DNA from: Actinophytocola sp963727495
GTDB lineage: Bacteria; Actinomycetota; Actinomycetes; Mycobacteriales; Pseudonocardiaceae
Length of the DNA stretch: 64,000 bases
Assembly: GCA_963727495.1 (NCBI GenBank)
Contig: CAVSGQ010000005.1
Location: 248,001 to 312,000, forward strand
Reading direction: 5' to 3'
Shown: one piece after another, positions 34,264-43,034 of the stretch
How positions within the stretch are numbered: position 1 is the first letter of the stretch
Layout: each line of letters begins with the position of its first letter
Made by a program: the position numbers and the translations under genes
The notes under the pieces: generated by a model
Seen by the model: only the letters and a program-made list of their open reading frames with translations
Database searches by the model: none
What the model was told of the DNA's origin: nothing

Positions 34264-34722
34264 GTGCGCCGCTTCGTCGTCCAGCGTCATCGCGCCCGCC
34301 GGCTGCACTACGACCTGCGGCTGGAGATGGGTGGCGTGCTGGTGAGCTGGGCGGTGCCGAAGGGGCCGACGCTGGACCCGTCGGTGCGGCTGCTCGCGGT
34401 GCACGTGGACGACCACGACCTCGGCCACTACGACTTCGAGGGCGTGGCCGGGCGCGGCGACGTGATCGTGTGGGACCGGGGCGGCTGGGAGCCCGCGAAG
34501 ACCGACGACCCGGTCCGCGCCGTGGCCGACGGCGAGCTGCACTTCGACCTGTACGGGGAGAAGCTCGCCGGCCGGTTCGTCCTCATCCGCCGCGGCCCGC
34601 CGAACTGGCTGCTGGTGCACAAGAACGACGAGCACGCCCGGCGCGGCTGGGACCCCGAGGCACTACCGCGGTCGGTGAAGTCGGGCCGTACCAACGAGGA
34701 CGTCGCCGCCGGCCGCGGCTGA
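34264..34722 (+). CDS. Stand-alone LigD-type 3'-phosphoesterase domain protein
   Basis: A 152-residue protein equal to the N-terminal phosphoesterase module of DNA ligase D: RRFVVQRHRARRLHYDLRLEMGG holds the conserved His and Asp residues (H9, H15, D17), followed by LLAVHVDDHDL and RFVLIRRGPPNWLLVHKND. In LigD this domain trims 3' ends during non-homologous end joining. Here it stands alone with no ligase, primase or Ku gene nearby, as in several actinomycetes. Start is the GTG at 34264, directly before the conserved FVVQRHRA; no good ribosome site is visible. Confidence 0.85.
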   Translation: MRRFVVQRHRARRLHYDLRLEMGGVLVSWAVPKGPTLDPSVRLLAVHVDDHDLGHYDFEGVAGRGDVIVWDRGGWEPAKTDDPVRAVADGELHFDLYGEKLAGRFVLIRRGPPNWLLVHKNDEHARRGWDPEALPRSVKSGRTNEDVAAGRG

Positions 34723-34731
34723 GCCGGTGCG

Positions 34732-35571
34732 TCAGCCGACGAGCCGTTCGCTGAGCGTCCACAGCCGCCCGGCGAGCTCCCGGTCGCGGGCGAGGGCGCT
34801 CGGCTCGACCGGCCGGCACTTCTCGAAGTAGGCACCCGTCACCCCGGCCACGGCGGGGGAGGTCGCGAGGTGCACCGGCGTGGTCGCGGCGCGGTCGGGG
34901 CTGAGCTGGAACGGCCGTGCCGCGGCGAGGAACAGCCGGAACGCGCCCGTCGCGTCGCGGCCGAGGCCGGTGCGGGCGAACCCGGGGTCGGCCGCGTTCG
35001 CGGTGACGGCCGACCCGCCGAGCCGGCGGGAAAGCTCGGCGGTGAACAGGATGTTGAGCAGCTTGGTCGCGGAGTAGGTGCGCAGGTGGTGGAAGTCCGC
35101 ACCGTCCGGCAGTGCGTCGAGGTCGAGCTCCTTGACGTGCCGGTGCCCGGAGGAGGACACGACCACGATCCGGCCCGCCAGCAGGTCCCGCAGCGAGCGG
35201 GTGAGCAGGAACGGCGCGAGATGGTTGGTGGCGAAGTCGACCTCGAACCCGTCGTCGGTGCGCTCCAGCCGCGGGCGGGCCACCGCCGCGTTCAGCACCA
35301 GCACGTCGAGCCGCTCGTAGCGGGCCCGCACCTGCGCGGCGAGCTCGCGGACCCGCGCCAGCACCGACAGGTCCGCGGTCAGCGGGTCGATCCGCGCGGC
35401 AGGCACCCGGCTCCGGATCCGCGCGGCCGCGTCCGCGCCGCGCGCCGCGTCGCGGGCGACCGCGACCACCCGCGCTCCCGTGGCGGCGAGCCGGGTGGCG
35501 ACCGCCTCGCCGATCCCGCTCGTCGCGCCCGTCACCAGGCAGGTAAAATTTTCATGAGTCATGTTATTCAT
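34732..35571 (-). CDS. Short-chain dehydrogenase/reductase (retinol dehydrogenase-like)
   Basis: A 279-residue SDR: cofactor motif TGATSGIGEA near residue 15, NAAVARP, catalytic VVSSSGH and YSATK (Tyr and Lys), and a C-terminal EKCRPVEPSALARD region like oxidoreductases of the retinol-dehydrogenase/WWOX group. ATG 35571 or 35562 both lie inside the long palindrome at 35553-35579, and no ribosome site is visible, so the transcript may be leaderless. It is divergent from the MarR gene, whose protein probably binds that palindrome and represses this gene. Confidence 0.85.
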   Translation of the reverse strand: MNNMTHENFTCLVTGATSGIGEAVATRLAATGARVVAVARDAARGADAAARIRSRVPAARIDPLTADLSVLARVRELAAQVRARYERLDVLVLNAAVARPRLERTDDGFEVDFATNHLAPFLLTRSLRDLLAGRIVVVSSSGHRHVKELDLDALPDGADFHHLRTYSATKLLNILFTAELSRRLGGSAVTANAADPGFARTGLGRDATGAFRLFLAAARPFQLSPDRAATTPVHLATSPAVAGVTGAYFEKCRPVEPSALARDRELAGRLWTLSERLVG

Positions 35572-35579
35572 GACTCATG
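35553..35579. promoter_or_regulatory. 27-bp MarR-type operator palindrome
   Basis: Perfect 11-bp arms CATGAGTCATG and CATGACTCATG around TTATT, covering the start codons of the SDR and ending 14 bases before the MarR start. AT-rich against a 70% GC background. Strong candidate for autoregulation and repression of the SDR by the MarR protein. Confidence 0.75.
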
Positions 35580-35592
35580 TCTATCATGTTCC

Positions 35593-36054
35593 ATGACGAA
35601 AGGGCCAGGAGTGGGCCGAACCGACGGGGACGGGCTCGGGTTCGAGGGCGGGACGGCGTTCCTGCTCGCGCGGACCGGAGCGCTGGCCCGCCAGCACTGG
35701 GCGCGCATGCTCGCGGAGCGGGGCCTGACCCCGCACCACTACGGGATGCTGATGGCCCTGCACGAGAAGGGACCGCTCGGCCAGCAGCGGCTCAGCGCGC
35801 TCATCGGGATCGACGCGCGCAACGCGGTGCCGGTGGTCGACGGCCTCGTCGAGCGCGGGCTGCTGAGCCGTGAGGTGGATCCGGACGACCGGCGGCGGCG
35901 TGTTCTCGCGCTCACCGCGCGGGGGCGGGCCGCGGTCGGCGACCTGGTCGACACCGGGGCGGAGATCGAGGAGCGGTTCCTCGGCGCGCTGACCGGGACG
36001 CAGCGGCGGGAGCTGCGCCGCATGCTCCTCGCCCTGCTGGCCGACCGCGGTTGA
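35593..36054 (+). CDS. MarR-family transcriptional regulator
   Basis: About 153 residues: winged helix-turn-helix ARMLAERGLTPHHYGMLMALHEKGPLGQQRLSALIGIDARNAVPVVDGLVERGLLSREVDPDDRRRRVLALTARG, the MarR wing with DDRRRR. ATG 35593 is chosen; GTG 35611 is possible. Divergent from the SDR with the perfect palindrome between them, so the pair forms a self-contained ligand-responsive switch. The ligand is unknown. Confidence 0.88.
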   Translation: MTKGPGVGRTDGDGLGFEGGTAFLLARTGALARQHWARMLAERGLTPHHYGMLMALHEKGPLGQQRLSALIGIDARNAVPVVDGLVERGLLSREVDPDDRRRRVLALTARGRAAVGDLVDTGAEIEERFLGALTGTQRRELRRMLLALLADRG

Positions 36055-36087
36055 CCTGGCGTGCGGTCCAGCGTGTTTACTGCCCGG

Positions 36088-36918
36088 ATGAGGCTGGCAC
36101 TCTACGGGCTGCACCGCGGCAGCAGCGCCGATCCCGACACCCTCGCCCGGCGCGCGCTGCTGGCCGAGCGGGCCGGCATCGACGAGCTCTGGGTCGGCGA
36201 CCACATCGCGCTGCCCGTCGACGAGGCGGGCGACCCCGCCGACCAGCCGCGGCTGGAGGCCGTCGTCACGCTCGCGCACCTCGCCGCGGTGACCACCCGC
36301 ATCGGGCTCGGGTTCGGGGTCATCGTGCTGCCGCAGCGCCAGCCGGTGCTGCTCGCCAAGCAGCTTGCCTCCGTGGACGTGCTGTCCAAGGGGCGGCTCA
36401 CGGTCGGCATCGGGGTGGGCTACGTCGAGCCGGAGCTCGCCGCGCTCGGCACCTCGCTGGCCGAGCGCGCCGCGCGCACCGACGAGTACCTCGCGGCGAT
36501 GCGCGCGCTCTGGGACGAGCCCGTGCCCTCCTTCCACGGCGAGTTCGTCTCCTTCGACGGCGTGGTCCAGCGGCCCCGCCCGGTGCAGCGCCCGCACCCG
36601 CCGCTGGTACTCGGCGGGCACTCGGCGCAGGCGCTGCGGCGCGCCGTGCGGTCCGGGAACGGTTGGTACGGCTGGGATCTCGACCTGGAGGCGACCGCCG
36701 AGACGCTCGCCCGGCTACGTGCCGCGGGGCAGCGCCCGGCCGGCCTCGGCGAGCTGGAGATCACCATCACCCCGCCCGGCACGCCCGACGCGGACACCGT
36801 GCGCCGCTACGCCGACCTCGGCGTGCACCGGCTGGTCGTCCAGCCGCACACCATGGACGGCACCGCCATCGAGGACCTGATCACCACGATGGGCGACACG
36901 CTCGTCGGCCGGGTCTGA
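36088..36918 (+). CDS. Luciferase-like (LLM class) F420/FMN-dependent oxidoreductase
   Basis: A 276-residue luciferase-like TIM-barrel protein: MRLALYGLHRG, LLAERAGIDELWVGDHIALP, then GLGFGVIVLPQRQPVLLAKQLASVDVLSKGRLTVGIGVGY, a near-consensus LLM motif. In actinobacteria such proteins commonly use coenzyme F420 and oxidise or reduce alcohols and steroid or lipid intermediates; cofactor identity here is inference. ATG 36088 directly precedes the first strand; a start further upstream is unlikely. Convergent with the SDR gene of the steroid-type operon. Confidence 0.87.
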   Translation: MRLALYGLHRGSSADPDTLARRALLAERAGIDELWVGDHIALPVDEAGDPADQPRLEAVVTLAHLAAVTTRIGLGFGVIVLPQRQPVLLAKQLASVDVLSKGRLTVGIGVGYVEPELAALGTSLAERAARTDEYLAAMRALWDEPVPSFHGEFVSFDGVVQRPRPVQRPHPPLVLGGHSAQALRRAVRSGNGWYGWDLDLEATAETLARLRAAGQRPAGLGELEITITPPGTPDADTVRRYADLGVHRLVVQPHTMDGTAIEDLITTMGDTLVGRV

Positions 36919-36921
36919 ACC

Positions 36922-37714
36922 TCAGGCGGGCATGTACTCCCCGCCGTTGACGTCCAGCACCGCGCCCGGTCACCTCGCAGGCCAGCCGGGACAGCAGGAA
37001 CAGCACCGCGCCCGCGCACGCCTCGTCGGTGGGGATGCGGCCGAGCGGGTTGCGGGCCGCGATCTCGTCGTACACGTCCTGCTCGCTGATCCCGCGCTGC
37101 CCGGCGGTCATCGTCAGGTAGAAGCGCACGCCCGGGCCGTCGAGCCAGCCCAGCACGGCCTGGTTGACCCGGATCCCGCGCTCGCCCAGCTCCAGCGCCA
37201 GGTACTGCGTGGCGCAGCCCATCGCCGCCTTCGCCACCGCGTACCCGCCCTCGCCGCGCAGCGGCTTGCGGGTGGACATCGTGCCGATGTTGACGATGGA
37301 CCCGCCGGTGGTCATGTGCGGCACGACCGCGCGGGTCATGCCGAGCGCGCCGTGCAGCACGATGTCCAGCGACCGGCGCAGCTGCTTGTCCGGCGTGTCC
37401 AGCAGGTCGACGAACCCGGGGTGCGAGTAGGCGGAGTTGACCAGCCCGGTGACCGGTCCGAACCGGTCCACCGCGGTCCGCACCACCCGCTCGACGTCGT
37501 CGGGCCTGCGCACGTCGCAGGCGACCGCGAGCGCCTCGCCGCCCGCCTCCGCGATCTCCTTGGCCACCTGGGACGTGACCGTGGTCGAGCGGGCCGCCAT
37601 CACCACCTTGGCGCCCTCCGCGGCCGCGCGGGCGGACAGCTTCGCGCCCAGGCCCGGCCCGACGCCGGAGACGATGACGACCTCGTCGGCGAGGATCGAT
37701 GGAGTCCTATTCAA
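36922..37714 (-). pseudogene. SDR-family oxidoreductase with one C-terminal frameshift
   Basis: From TTG 37714 (GAGGA upstream) the protein has an SDR Rossmann motif VSGVGPGLGAKL, an active-site region ending in YAVAKA (Tyr and Lys), and LFLLSRLACEVTG. One extra base near 36966 diverts the last residues; without it the C-terminus becomes GAVLDVNGGEYMPA-stop, a typical SDR ending. Length 3n+1 supports one insertion. Third gene of the KstR-type operon and probably the counterpart of M. tuberculosis Rv3530c. A true null allele or a sequencing error. Confidence 0.75.
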
Positions 37715-38904
37715 AACTGGTCCTCGTCTTCCTGTCAGGCAGCTTCGCGGAGTGTTTCGAACAGGGCTCCAGGTACACCTCCGAGTAGAAGGCGAAGTCG
37801 CGCTCCAGCTGCTCGGCCGACAGCCCGAAGTCCGCCGGGCGGTAGGCGTGCGAGCCGTGCCGCTCCCGCCGGTTCTGTTCCACATAGGACTCGAACGCCG
37901 CCCGGTCCGCGGCGCCGGCGGGCATCCCGAGCTCGCCGAGCACCCGGCAGGCCTGCCCGGCCGGGTCGGTCAGCATCGCCTCGTAGTGCACGTCGACGAA
38001 CCGGTCGGCGCGGCGCGCGCGGATCTCGGCGAACCCCCGCAGGGTCCCGGCGAACCGCTCGCTCCAGTAGCGCCCGACGGCCGCGCGGTCGACCTCGTCG
38101 CTGTACTGGCCGGAGATCTCCGCGACCATGGAGGCGTAGGAGGGGACCGCACTCACCGGCGAGCGGTGTGTCATGACGATCCGGCAGCCGGGGAAGGTGT
38201 CGAGCACGGTGTCCACCGCGGTCAGGTGGTGCGGCGACTTGAGCACCCACGCCCGGCCCTCGCGCGCGGGGTCCTGCCAGCGCAGCACCCGCAGCCACTC
38301 GCGCAGCTCGCGGTAGGCGGGCGTCTGGTCGGCCGCGCGCAGCCACGCCCCGTAGGTCGGGATGCGGTAGAACGAGTCGAAGCTCATCGAGGTGAAGGTC
38401 CGGTCGAGCAGGATCACGTCCTCCTCGGGGCCGTCCCACTCGATGGTGTGGATGTCGGCGAAGTCCGGCGACATCTCCAGGAACATCGCGGCGCGCTCGC
38501 GGGCCCGGCGCTTGCGCTCCGCGGCGTCCGGGCCCTCGCCGGGGAACGGCAGCGGGTAGGAGGTCTCCCAGGACAGCGTGGAGGTCAGCCGTGGCGAGGC
38601 GGCGAGCAGCCGGTGCAGCAGGGTGGACCCGGTGCGCGGCAGCCCGCAGATCTCGGCGGCCACGGTGACCTCGACCTCGGCGATCTCGGGGTGTGCGCGG
38701 CTGCAGGGCGCGCAGCCGCAGCCGGTCGGCGAGCAGCGCGGTGAGCCGGCGGCGGGTGAGCTCCAGCCCGAGCGCGGAGAGCCGGGCCTCGGTGTTCAGC
38801 GCGTCCACCAGGACCCCGAGCGGCTCGGTGAACCACTCGTCGCCGTAGTCGGTGAGCCCGGTGCGGTCGCGCGCCGCCGCGAGCAGGTCGTCGACGCGGA
38901 TCAC
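37707..38904 (-). pseudogene. Sulfotransferase-family protein with one frameshift
   Basis: From GTG 38904 (4-base overlap with the DUF1214 stop) the product starts VIRVDDLLAAARDRTGL. One extra C near 38714 breaks it; removal joins LRALQ to RAHPEIAEVEV and restores AAEICGLPRTGSTLLHRLLA, the 5'-PSB loop that binds the PAPS 5'-phosphosulfate. Further motifs are WVLKSPHHL and VMTHRSPVSAVPS (3'-phosphate binding). Restored length is about 398 residues. Sulfotransferases of this type are KstR-regulated in mycobacteria (Rv3529c). Middle gene of the operon; overlaps the following SDR start. Confidence 0.78.
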
Positions 38905-39962
38905 GGCCGGATCACCCGGCAGACCGGTATCGGGTGAGTCCGGGCGCCGAGCCAGCGCAGCAGCGCGGTGCCGCTGGTGTGCCCGGCGGTGTCGATCCAG
39001 TTCCCCCAGCCCGGGTCCCGGTCGGCCACGACGATCGTGAGCCGGTCCCCGTCCAGCGTCGCCGTGTGCTTGTTGACGGTGATCCGGCGGGCGTGGTCGA
39101 GCGACTCCATCCACCAGTTGTCGAGCTGGAAGTTCCAGTACGGGCAGTCGGGCACCTCGGTCTCGATGACCCACGCCTCGCCCGGGCGCAGCGTCCAGTA
39201 GCCGTGCAGGTAGAAGATCTCCGGGTCGCCACCGGCGCGCTGGAACATCTCCTGGCCGAAGTCGGGCAGCTCGTTGGGACGGGTCATGAACAGCTCGGTC
39301 CAGCCGGCGAAGGTGGCCGCCGTGCCGTGCACCGCCAGCGCCGCGCGGCGCAGCGCCTTCGCGAGGAACTCCGGGTCCAGCGGCGGCGGGGTGGCCGGGC
39401 CGTCGACGCACTCGATGCGCCAGGTCCCCGGCACCTCGGCGGTGCGGTCGAGGTAGGTCTGCCGGATGACGAGGCTGGTCGAGTCGGGCGCGAGCGGTAA
39501 CCAGTTCTTGTCGTGCGGGGTGGCGCCGACGGTGATCTCGACGGTGCCGTCCGCCTCGACCGCGATGTCCTGGTCGGACAGCTCACCGGTCGAGGCCATG
39601 GTGCCGTCCTTGGCGTAGCGGTTCGCCTTGGAGCCGACGCTGAAGTAGGCGATCGTGCCGCGGGTGCCGGTGAGCCGGTAGGTGTGGTCGCCGCGGACGG
39701 TGGCGGTGAGGTAGACGTTGTCCGGGTTGTCCGCGCCGATCTTGGTGAGGTCCAGCTCGTGCAGGCGGGGGAAGGCCGGGTCGGCGTTCTCCACGGTCAT
39801 GTAGAGCATCTCGCGCAGCAGCCGGGTCAGGTAGCGGTAGCCCTCGGCGCGGTCGAGCGGCGTGTCCGGCGCGGCGGGCCGCAGCACCACGTCCCCGGCC
39901 TTCTCCAGGGCCCGGCAGAACTCGCTCCACGCACGGGGATCCACCGCCACCTCCCACACCAA
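38901..39962 (-). CDS. DUF1214-type protein of a KstR-regulated operon
   Basis: A 353-residue soluble protein of unknown function. Its second half, WLPLAPDSTSLVIRQTYLDR ... PYWNFQLDNWWMESLDHARR ... RDPGWGNWIDTAGHTSGTALLRW, is characteristic of DUF1214 proteins. The reading frame opens with TTG at 39962 next to GTG and ATG-less alternatives; no ribosome site is seen because the operator lies directly upstream. First gene of the three-gene operon with sulfotransferase and SDR, the same trio as Rv3531c-Rv3529c in M. tuberculosis. Probably acts on sterol-derived acyl intermediates, by context. Confidence 0.82.
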   Translation of the reverse strand: MVWEVAVDPRAWSEFCRALEKAGDVVLRPAAPDTPLDRAEGYRYLTRLLREMLYMTVENADPAFPRLHELDLTKIGADNPDNVYLTATVRGDHTYRLTGTRGTIAYFSVGSKANRYAKDGTMASTGELSDQDIAVEADGTVEITVGATPHDKNWLPLAPDSTSLVIRQTYLDRTAEVPGTWRIECVDGPATPPPLDPEFLAKALRRAALAVHGTAATFAGWTELFMTRPNELPDFGQEMFQRAGGDPEIFYLHGYWTLRPGEAWVIETEVPDCPYWNFQLDNWWMESLDHARRITVNKHTATLDGDRLTIVVADRDPGWGNWIDTAGHTSGTALLRWLGARTHPIPVCRVIRP

Positions 39963-39963
39963 C

Positions 39964-39977
39964 TAGAACACGTTCTA
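39964..39977 (-). promoter_or_regulatory. KstR-type operator
   Basis: TAGAACACGTTCTA, a perfect inverted repeat (TAGAAC-AC-GTTCTA) that fits the published KstR consensus TNNAACNNGTTNNA of mycobacterial cholesterol-catabolism genes. It sits one base upstream of the DUF1214 start, where a bound repressor would block transcription. KstR itself is not in the window. Confidence 0.8.
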
Positions 39978-39984
39978 CCAGACC

Positions 39985-40280
39985 CCCACCTCGCGAGTCC
40001 AACGCCCCCACCCCGCGAGTCCCCCGCTCCGACCCCGCGAGTCCCCGCTCCGGACCCGCGTGTCCAACGGACCCGCGTGTCCAACGTTCCGGACCCGCGA
40101 GTCCAACATTCCGGACCCGCGTGTCCAACGCTGCGGATCGCGAGTCCGGGCACTCGCGGGCGCGGACCGGGGGACTCGCGCAACCGGACCGGGGACTCGC
40201 GCAACCGGACCGGGGGACTCGCGCGACCGGAATGGGGGACTCGCGGGTCGGGAGGGTTGGACTCGCGGGGTGGGGTTAGC
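39985..40280. repeat. Inverted tandem-repeat island R3 (GCGAGTCC units)
   Basis: In the divergent gap between the KstR-type operon and the MMPL gene. About eight left units carry CGCGAGTCC or CGCGTGTCC; about six right units carry the opposite GGACTCGCG. All left units precede all right units, predicting one extended hairpin of roughly 130-base arms. The unit spacing is about 16-21 bases. No gene is credible in this 430-base gap; the remainder to 40395 should hold the MMPL promoter. Confidence 0.82.
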
Positions 40281-40395
40281 CCCCGTGGTGGGTAGGGGTG
40301 ATCCCTGAGGGAAGACCGGGGATTGATCCTGATCCCGGGGAGCCCGCCGTGCCCGAGGCTGTGAGCGAACGTCAACACAGACCGGAGGGGACAAG

Positions 40396-42582
40396 ATGGG
40401 CAAGCCGATGTTGACAGTGCGCATCGCGAGATGGAGCGCTGAGCATCCGTGGCGCGCGATCGGTGCCTGGCTGCTGTTCGTGGCCGTGTGCGTCGGGGCC
40501 GGGCAGGTCGCGGGGACCAGGCAGGCGGACTTCGACGACAACCCGAAGGGCGAGCTCGCCACCTACCAGAGCATCGTCGACGAGGCCGGCTTCTCCCGGC
40601 CCGCGACCGAGAACGTCCTCATCAGCGCCAGGCAGGGGGACCTGGACAGGAACGAGGCGATGGCCGCTGCGCAGGACGTCCGCGAGCGCATGGGAGCGCT
40701 GGGCGAGGTCGGCAAGGTCAGCGACCCGGTGCCGTCGCCGAAGGGCACCGCGGTGCTCGTCAACGTGGAGCTGAAGGGATCGTCGGACACCGCCGAGGAC
40801 CGGATCCAGCCGCTGCTCGACACCACCGCCGACGTGCAGAAGGGCCACCCGGACCTGCTGGTCGAGGAGGTCGGCGGCGCGTCGCTGGACAAGGCGCTCT
40901 CCGCGACCCTCGGCGAGGACTTCCAGAAGGCCGAGCTGATCAGCATCCCGGTCACCCTGCTGATCATGCTGCTGGTGTTCGGCGCACTGATCGCCGCCGG
41001 CGTGCCGGTGCTGCTCGCGATGTCCGCGGTCGGCACCGCGCTCGGCCTGTCCGCGCTGGTCTCCCACCTCATCCCGGCCACCGACAACACCAGCAGCATG
41101 ATCCTGCTGATCGGCATGGCGGTCGGCGTCGACTACTCGCTGTTCTACGTCCGGCGCGAACGCGAGGAACGCGCGAAGGGTGCCGGGCACGTGGACGCGG
41201 TCGAGATCGCGGCCGCCACGTCCGGGCACGCCATCGTCGTCTCCGGCATCGCCGTGACGGTCGCGATGGCCGGCATGTTCGTGGTCGACGACATCGTGTT
41301 CTCCTCCATCGCCGTCGGCACCATCCTCGTCGTGCTCGCCGCGATGATCGGCTCGATCACGGTGCTGCCCGCGCTGCTCGCCAAGCTCGGCCGGTGGGTC
41401 GACCGGCCGCGGATCCCGCTGCTGTGGCGGCTGTCCATGCGCGCCGGCGGTGAGCCCCGGTTCTGGAAGGCCGTGCTGCGGCCGAGCCTGCGCCGGCCGC
41501 GGACCACGCTGATCGTCTCCGCCGGCGTGCTGGTCGCGCTCGCGGTCCCGGCGTTCGGCATGACGCTCAACGCGCCGGGCGAGGCCGACCTGCCGCGCAG
41601 CATCCCGATCATGCGGACCTACGACCGGATGACCGACGCGTTCCCGAGCACCGGCGCCTCCCACGAGATCGCCATCCGGGTGCCGGCCGACCGCACGGCG
41701 CAGGCCCGCACCGCGGTGGACGAGCTGCTCGACCGGATCGCGGCCGACCGCGGGTTCGCCCACGACCAGCCGCCGGAGGTCACCGAGGCGGCGGGCGGCC
41801 GGATCGTGCTGATCTCCGCCGGCATCCCCTACGACGGGGGCAGCCCCGAGGCCGACCGGTCACTGGCCGAGCTGCGCACCACGCTGCTGCCGCAGACCAT
41901 CGGCACGGTCGCCGGCGCGGAGTTCGCGGTGAGCGGCATGACCGCGGGCGAGAACGACTTCGTCGGCGAGATGAACGGCGCGCTGCCGTGGGTCATCGGG
42001 TTCGTGCTGCTGCTGACGCTGCTGGTGATGCTGTGGGCGTTCCGCGCGCCGGTCATCGCGCTCAGCGCGATCGGGCTGAACCTGCTCTCCGCGGGTGCCG
42101 CGTACGGCGTGCTGGTGCTCGTCTTCCAGAACACCTGGGCCGAGGGCCTGCTCGGGTTCACGTCGACCGGCGGCATCACCGCCTGGCTTCCGGTGATCCT
42201 GTTCGTCACGCTGTTCGGGCTGTCGATGGACTACCACGTGTTCGTGGTGAGCCGGATCCGGGAGGCCCGGCTGACCGGACTGTCCACACGGGACGCGGTG
42301 GCCACCGGCATCACCCGGTCGGCCGGCGTGGTGACCAGCGCGGCCGCGGTCATGATCGGCGTGTTCTCCATCTTCGCCACGCTGTCCACGATCGACATGA
42401 AGCAGATGGGGGTGGGCCTGGCGACGGCGATCCTGCTCGACGCCACGCTGATCCGGGCGGTCGTGCTGCCGGCGCTGATGGCGGTGCTGGGCGAGTCGAA
42501 CTGGTGGACGCCGCGCTGGCTGCGCCGCCGGGAGCGGGTCGCGCCGCCGGCCGAGCCGAAGGTGCTCGAACCGGTCGGCTGA
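40396..42582 (+). CDS. MMPL-family RND transporter
   Basis: A 728-residue polytopic protein: first helix IGAWLLFVAVCVGAGQVAGT, an extracytoplasmic loop from about 35 to 175, then paired blocks of helices with the MMPL signature GMAVGVDYSLFYVRREREERAKG at about residues 236-258 and the second FGLSMDYHVFVVSRIREARL near 610. The Asp residues in GVDYS and SMDYH are the usual proton-relay positions. Exports lipids or hydrophobic metabolites. ATG 40396 with GAGGGGA upstream. Ends with a strong terminator. May relate functionally to the divergent steroid-type operon, but that is speculation. Confidence 0.9.
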   Translation: MGKPMLTVRIARWSAEHPWRAIGAWLLFVAVCVGAGQVAGTRQADFDDNPKGELATYQSIVDEAGFSRPATENVLISARQGDLDRNEAMAAAQDVRERMGALGEVGKVSDPVPSPKGTAVLVNVELKGSSDTAEDRIQPLLDTTADVQKGHPDLLVEEVGGASLDKALSATLGEDFQKAELISIPVTLLIMLLVFGALIAAGVPVLLAMSAVGTALGLSALVSHLIPATDNTSSMILLIGMAVGVDYSLFYVRREREERAKGAGHVDAVEIAAATSGHAIVVSGIAVTVAMAGMFVVDDIVFSSIAVGTILVVLAAMIGSITVLPALLAKLGRWVDRPRIPLLWRLSMRAGGEPRFWKAVLRPSLRRPRTTLIVSAGVLVALAVPAFGMTLNAPGEADLPRSIPIMRTYDRMTDAFPSTGASHEIAIRVPADRTAQARTAVDELLDRIAADRGFAHDQPPEVTEAAGGRIVLISAGIPYDGGSPEADRSLAELRTTLLPQTIGTVAGAEFAVSGMTAGENDFVGEMNGALPWVIGFVLLLTLLVMLWAFRAPVIALSAIGLNLLSAGAAYGVLVLVFQNTWAEGLLGFTSTGGITAWLPVILFVTLFGLSMDYHVFVVSRIREARLTGLSTRDAVATGITRSAGVVTSAAAVMIGVFSIFATLSTIDMKQMGVGLATAILLDATLIRAVVLPALMAVLGESNWWTPRWLRRRERVAPPAEPKVLEPVG

Positions 42583-42591
42583 GATTTGCCG

Positions 42592-42636
42592 GAAACGGGT
42601 GCCGCACGCCGGGAACTGGCGTGCGGCACCCGTTTC
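42592..42636 (+). terminator. Terminator after MMPL gene
   Basis: A perfect 19-bp stem (GAAACGGGTGCCGCACGCC and its complement) with a 7-base loop, 10 bases past the MMPL stop. Very stable; a clear rho-independent-like terminator for the MMPL transcript. Confidence 0.85.
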
Positions 42637-42721
42637 GTCCTGCGCCAATCCACCTGCCGGGATGTGCCGAATAGCCGGCTGGAGGGCGATGAGCGCCCGT
42701 TTCCAGCAAGGAGTTCGACTC

Positions 42722-43030
42722 ATGACTCACGAGCAGCAACCCGGGACCGCCGGGTCCTCGCGGCGCACGGTGATCCTGACCGGGGCCGGTCTCGCGGCGG
42801 CGGGTGTGGTCGTCGGGGCGGGGGTTCCGCTGGCCACCTCGCGGTCCGCGGGCGGGCGGACCGAGGCGGGCCGCCCGGTCGCGGCGCCGGCCGAGCCGGT
42901 CATGGTCCACCTGCGTGACGCGTCGTCCGGGAACTTCGACGTCTTCGTCGGCACCCGGCGGATCCGGTTCACGGACCGCGCGTTCGCCGCGCGGCTGTCG
43001 GACGTCATCTCCGACGCCGAGGGGAGGTAG
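42722..43030 (+). CDS. Small Tat-signal protein ahead of DUF4331
   Basis: A 102-residue protein with a twin-arginine signal (SSRRTVILTGAGLAAAGVVVGAGVPLA). The mature part, VMVHLRDASSGNFDVFVGTRRIRFTDRAFAARLSDVISDAE, is short. AAGGAG lies 8 bases upstream of ATG 42722. Its stop is 4 bases from the DUF4331 start, so the two are co-transcribed. I recognise the pairing as common in actinobacteria but not the function. Confidence 0.75.
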   Translation: MTHEQQPGTAGSSRRTVILTGAGLAAAGVVVGAGVPLATSRSAGGRTEAGRPVAAPAEPVMVHLRDASSGNFDVFVGTRRIRFTDRAFAARLSDVISDAEGR

Positions 43031-43034
43031 CGCC

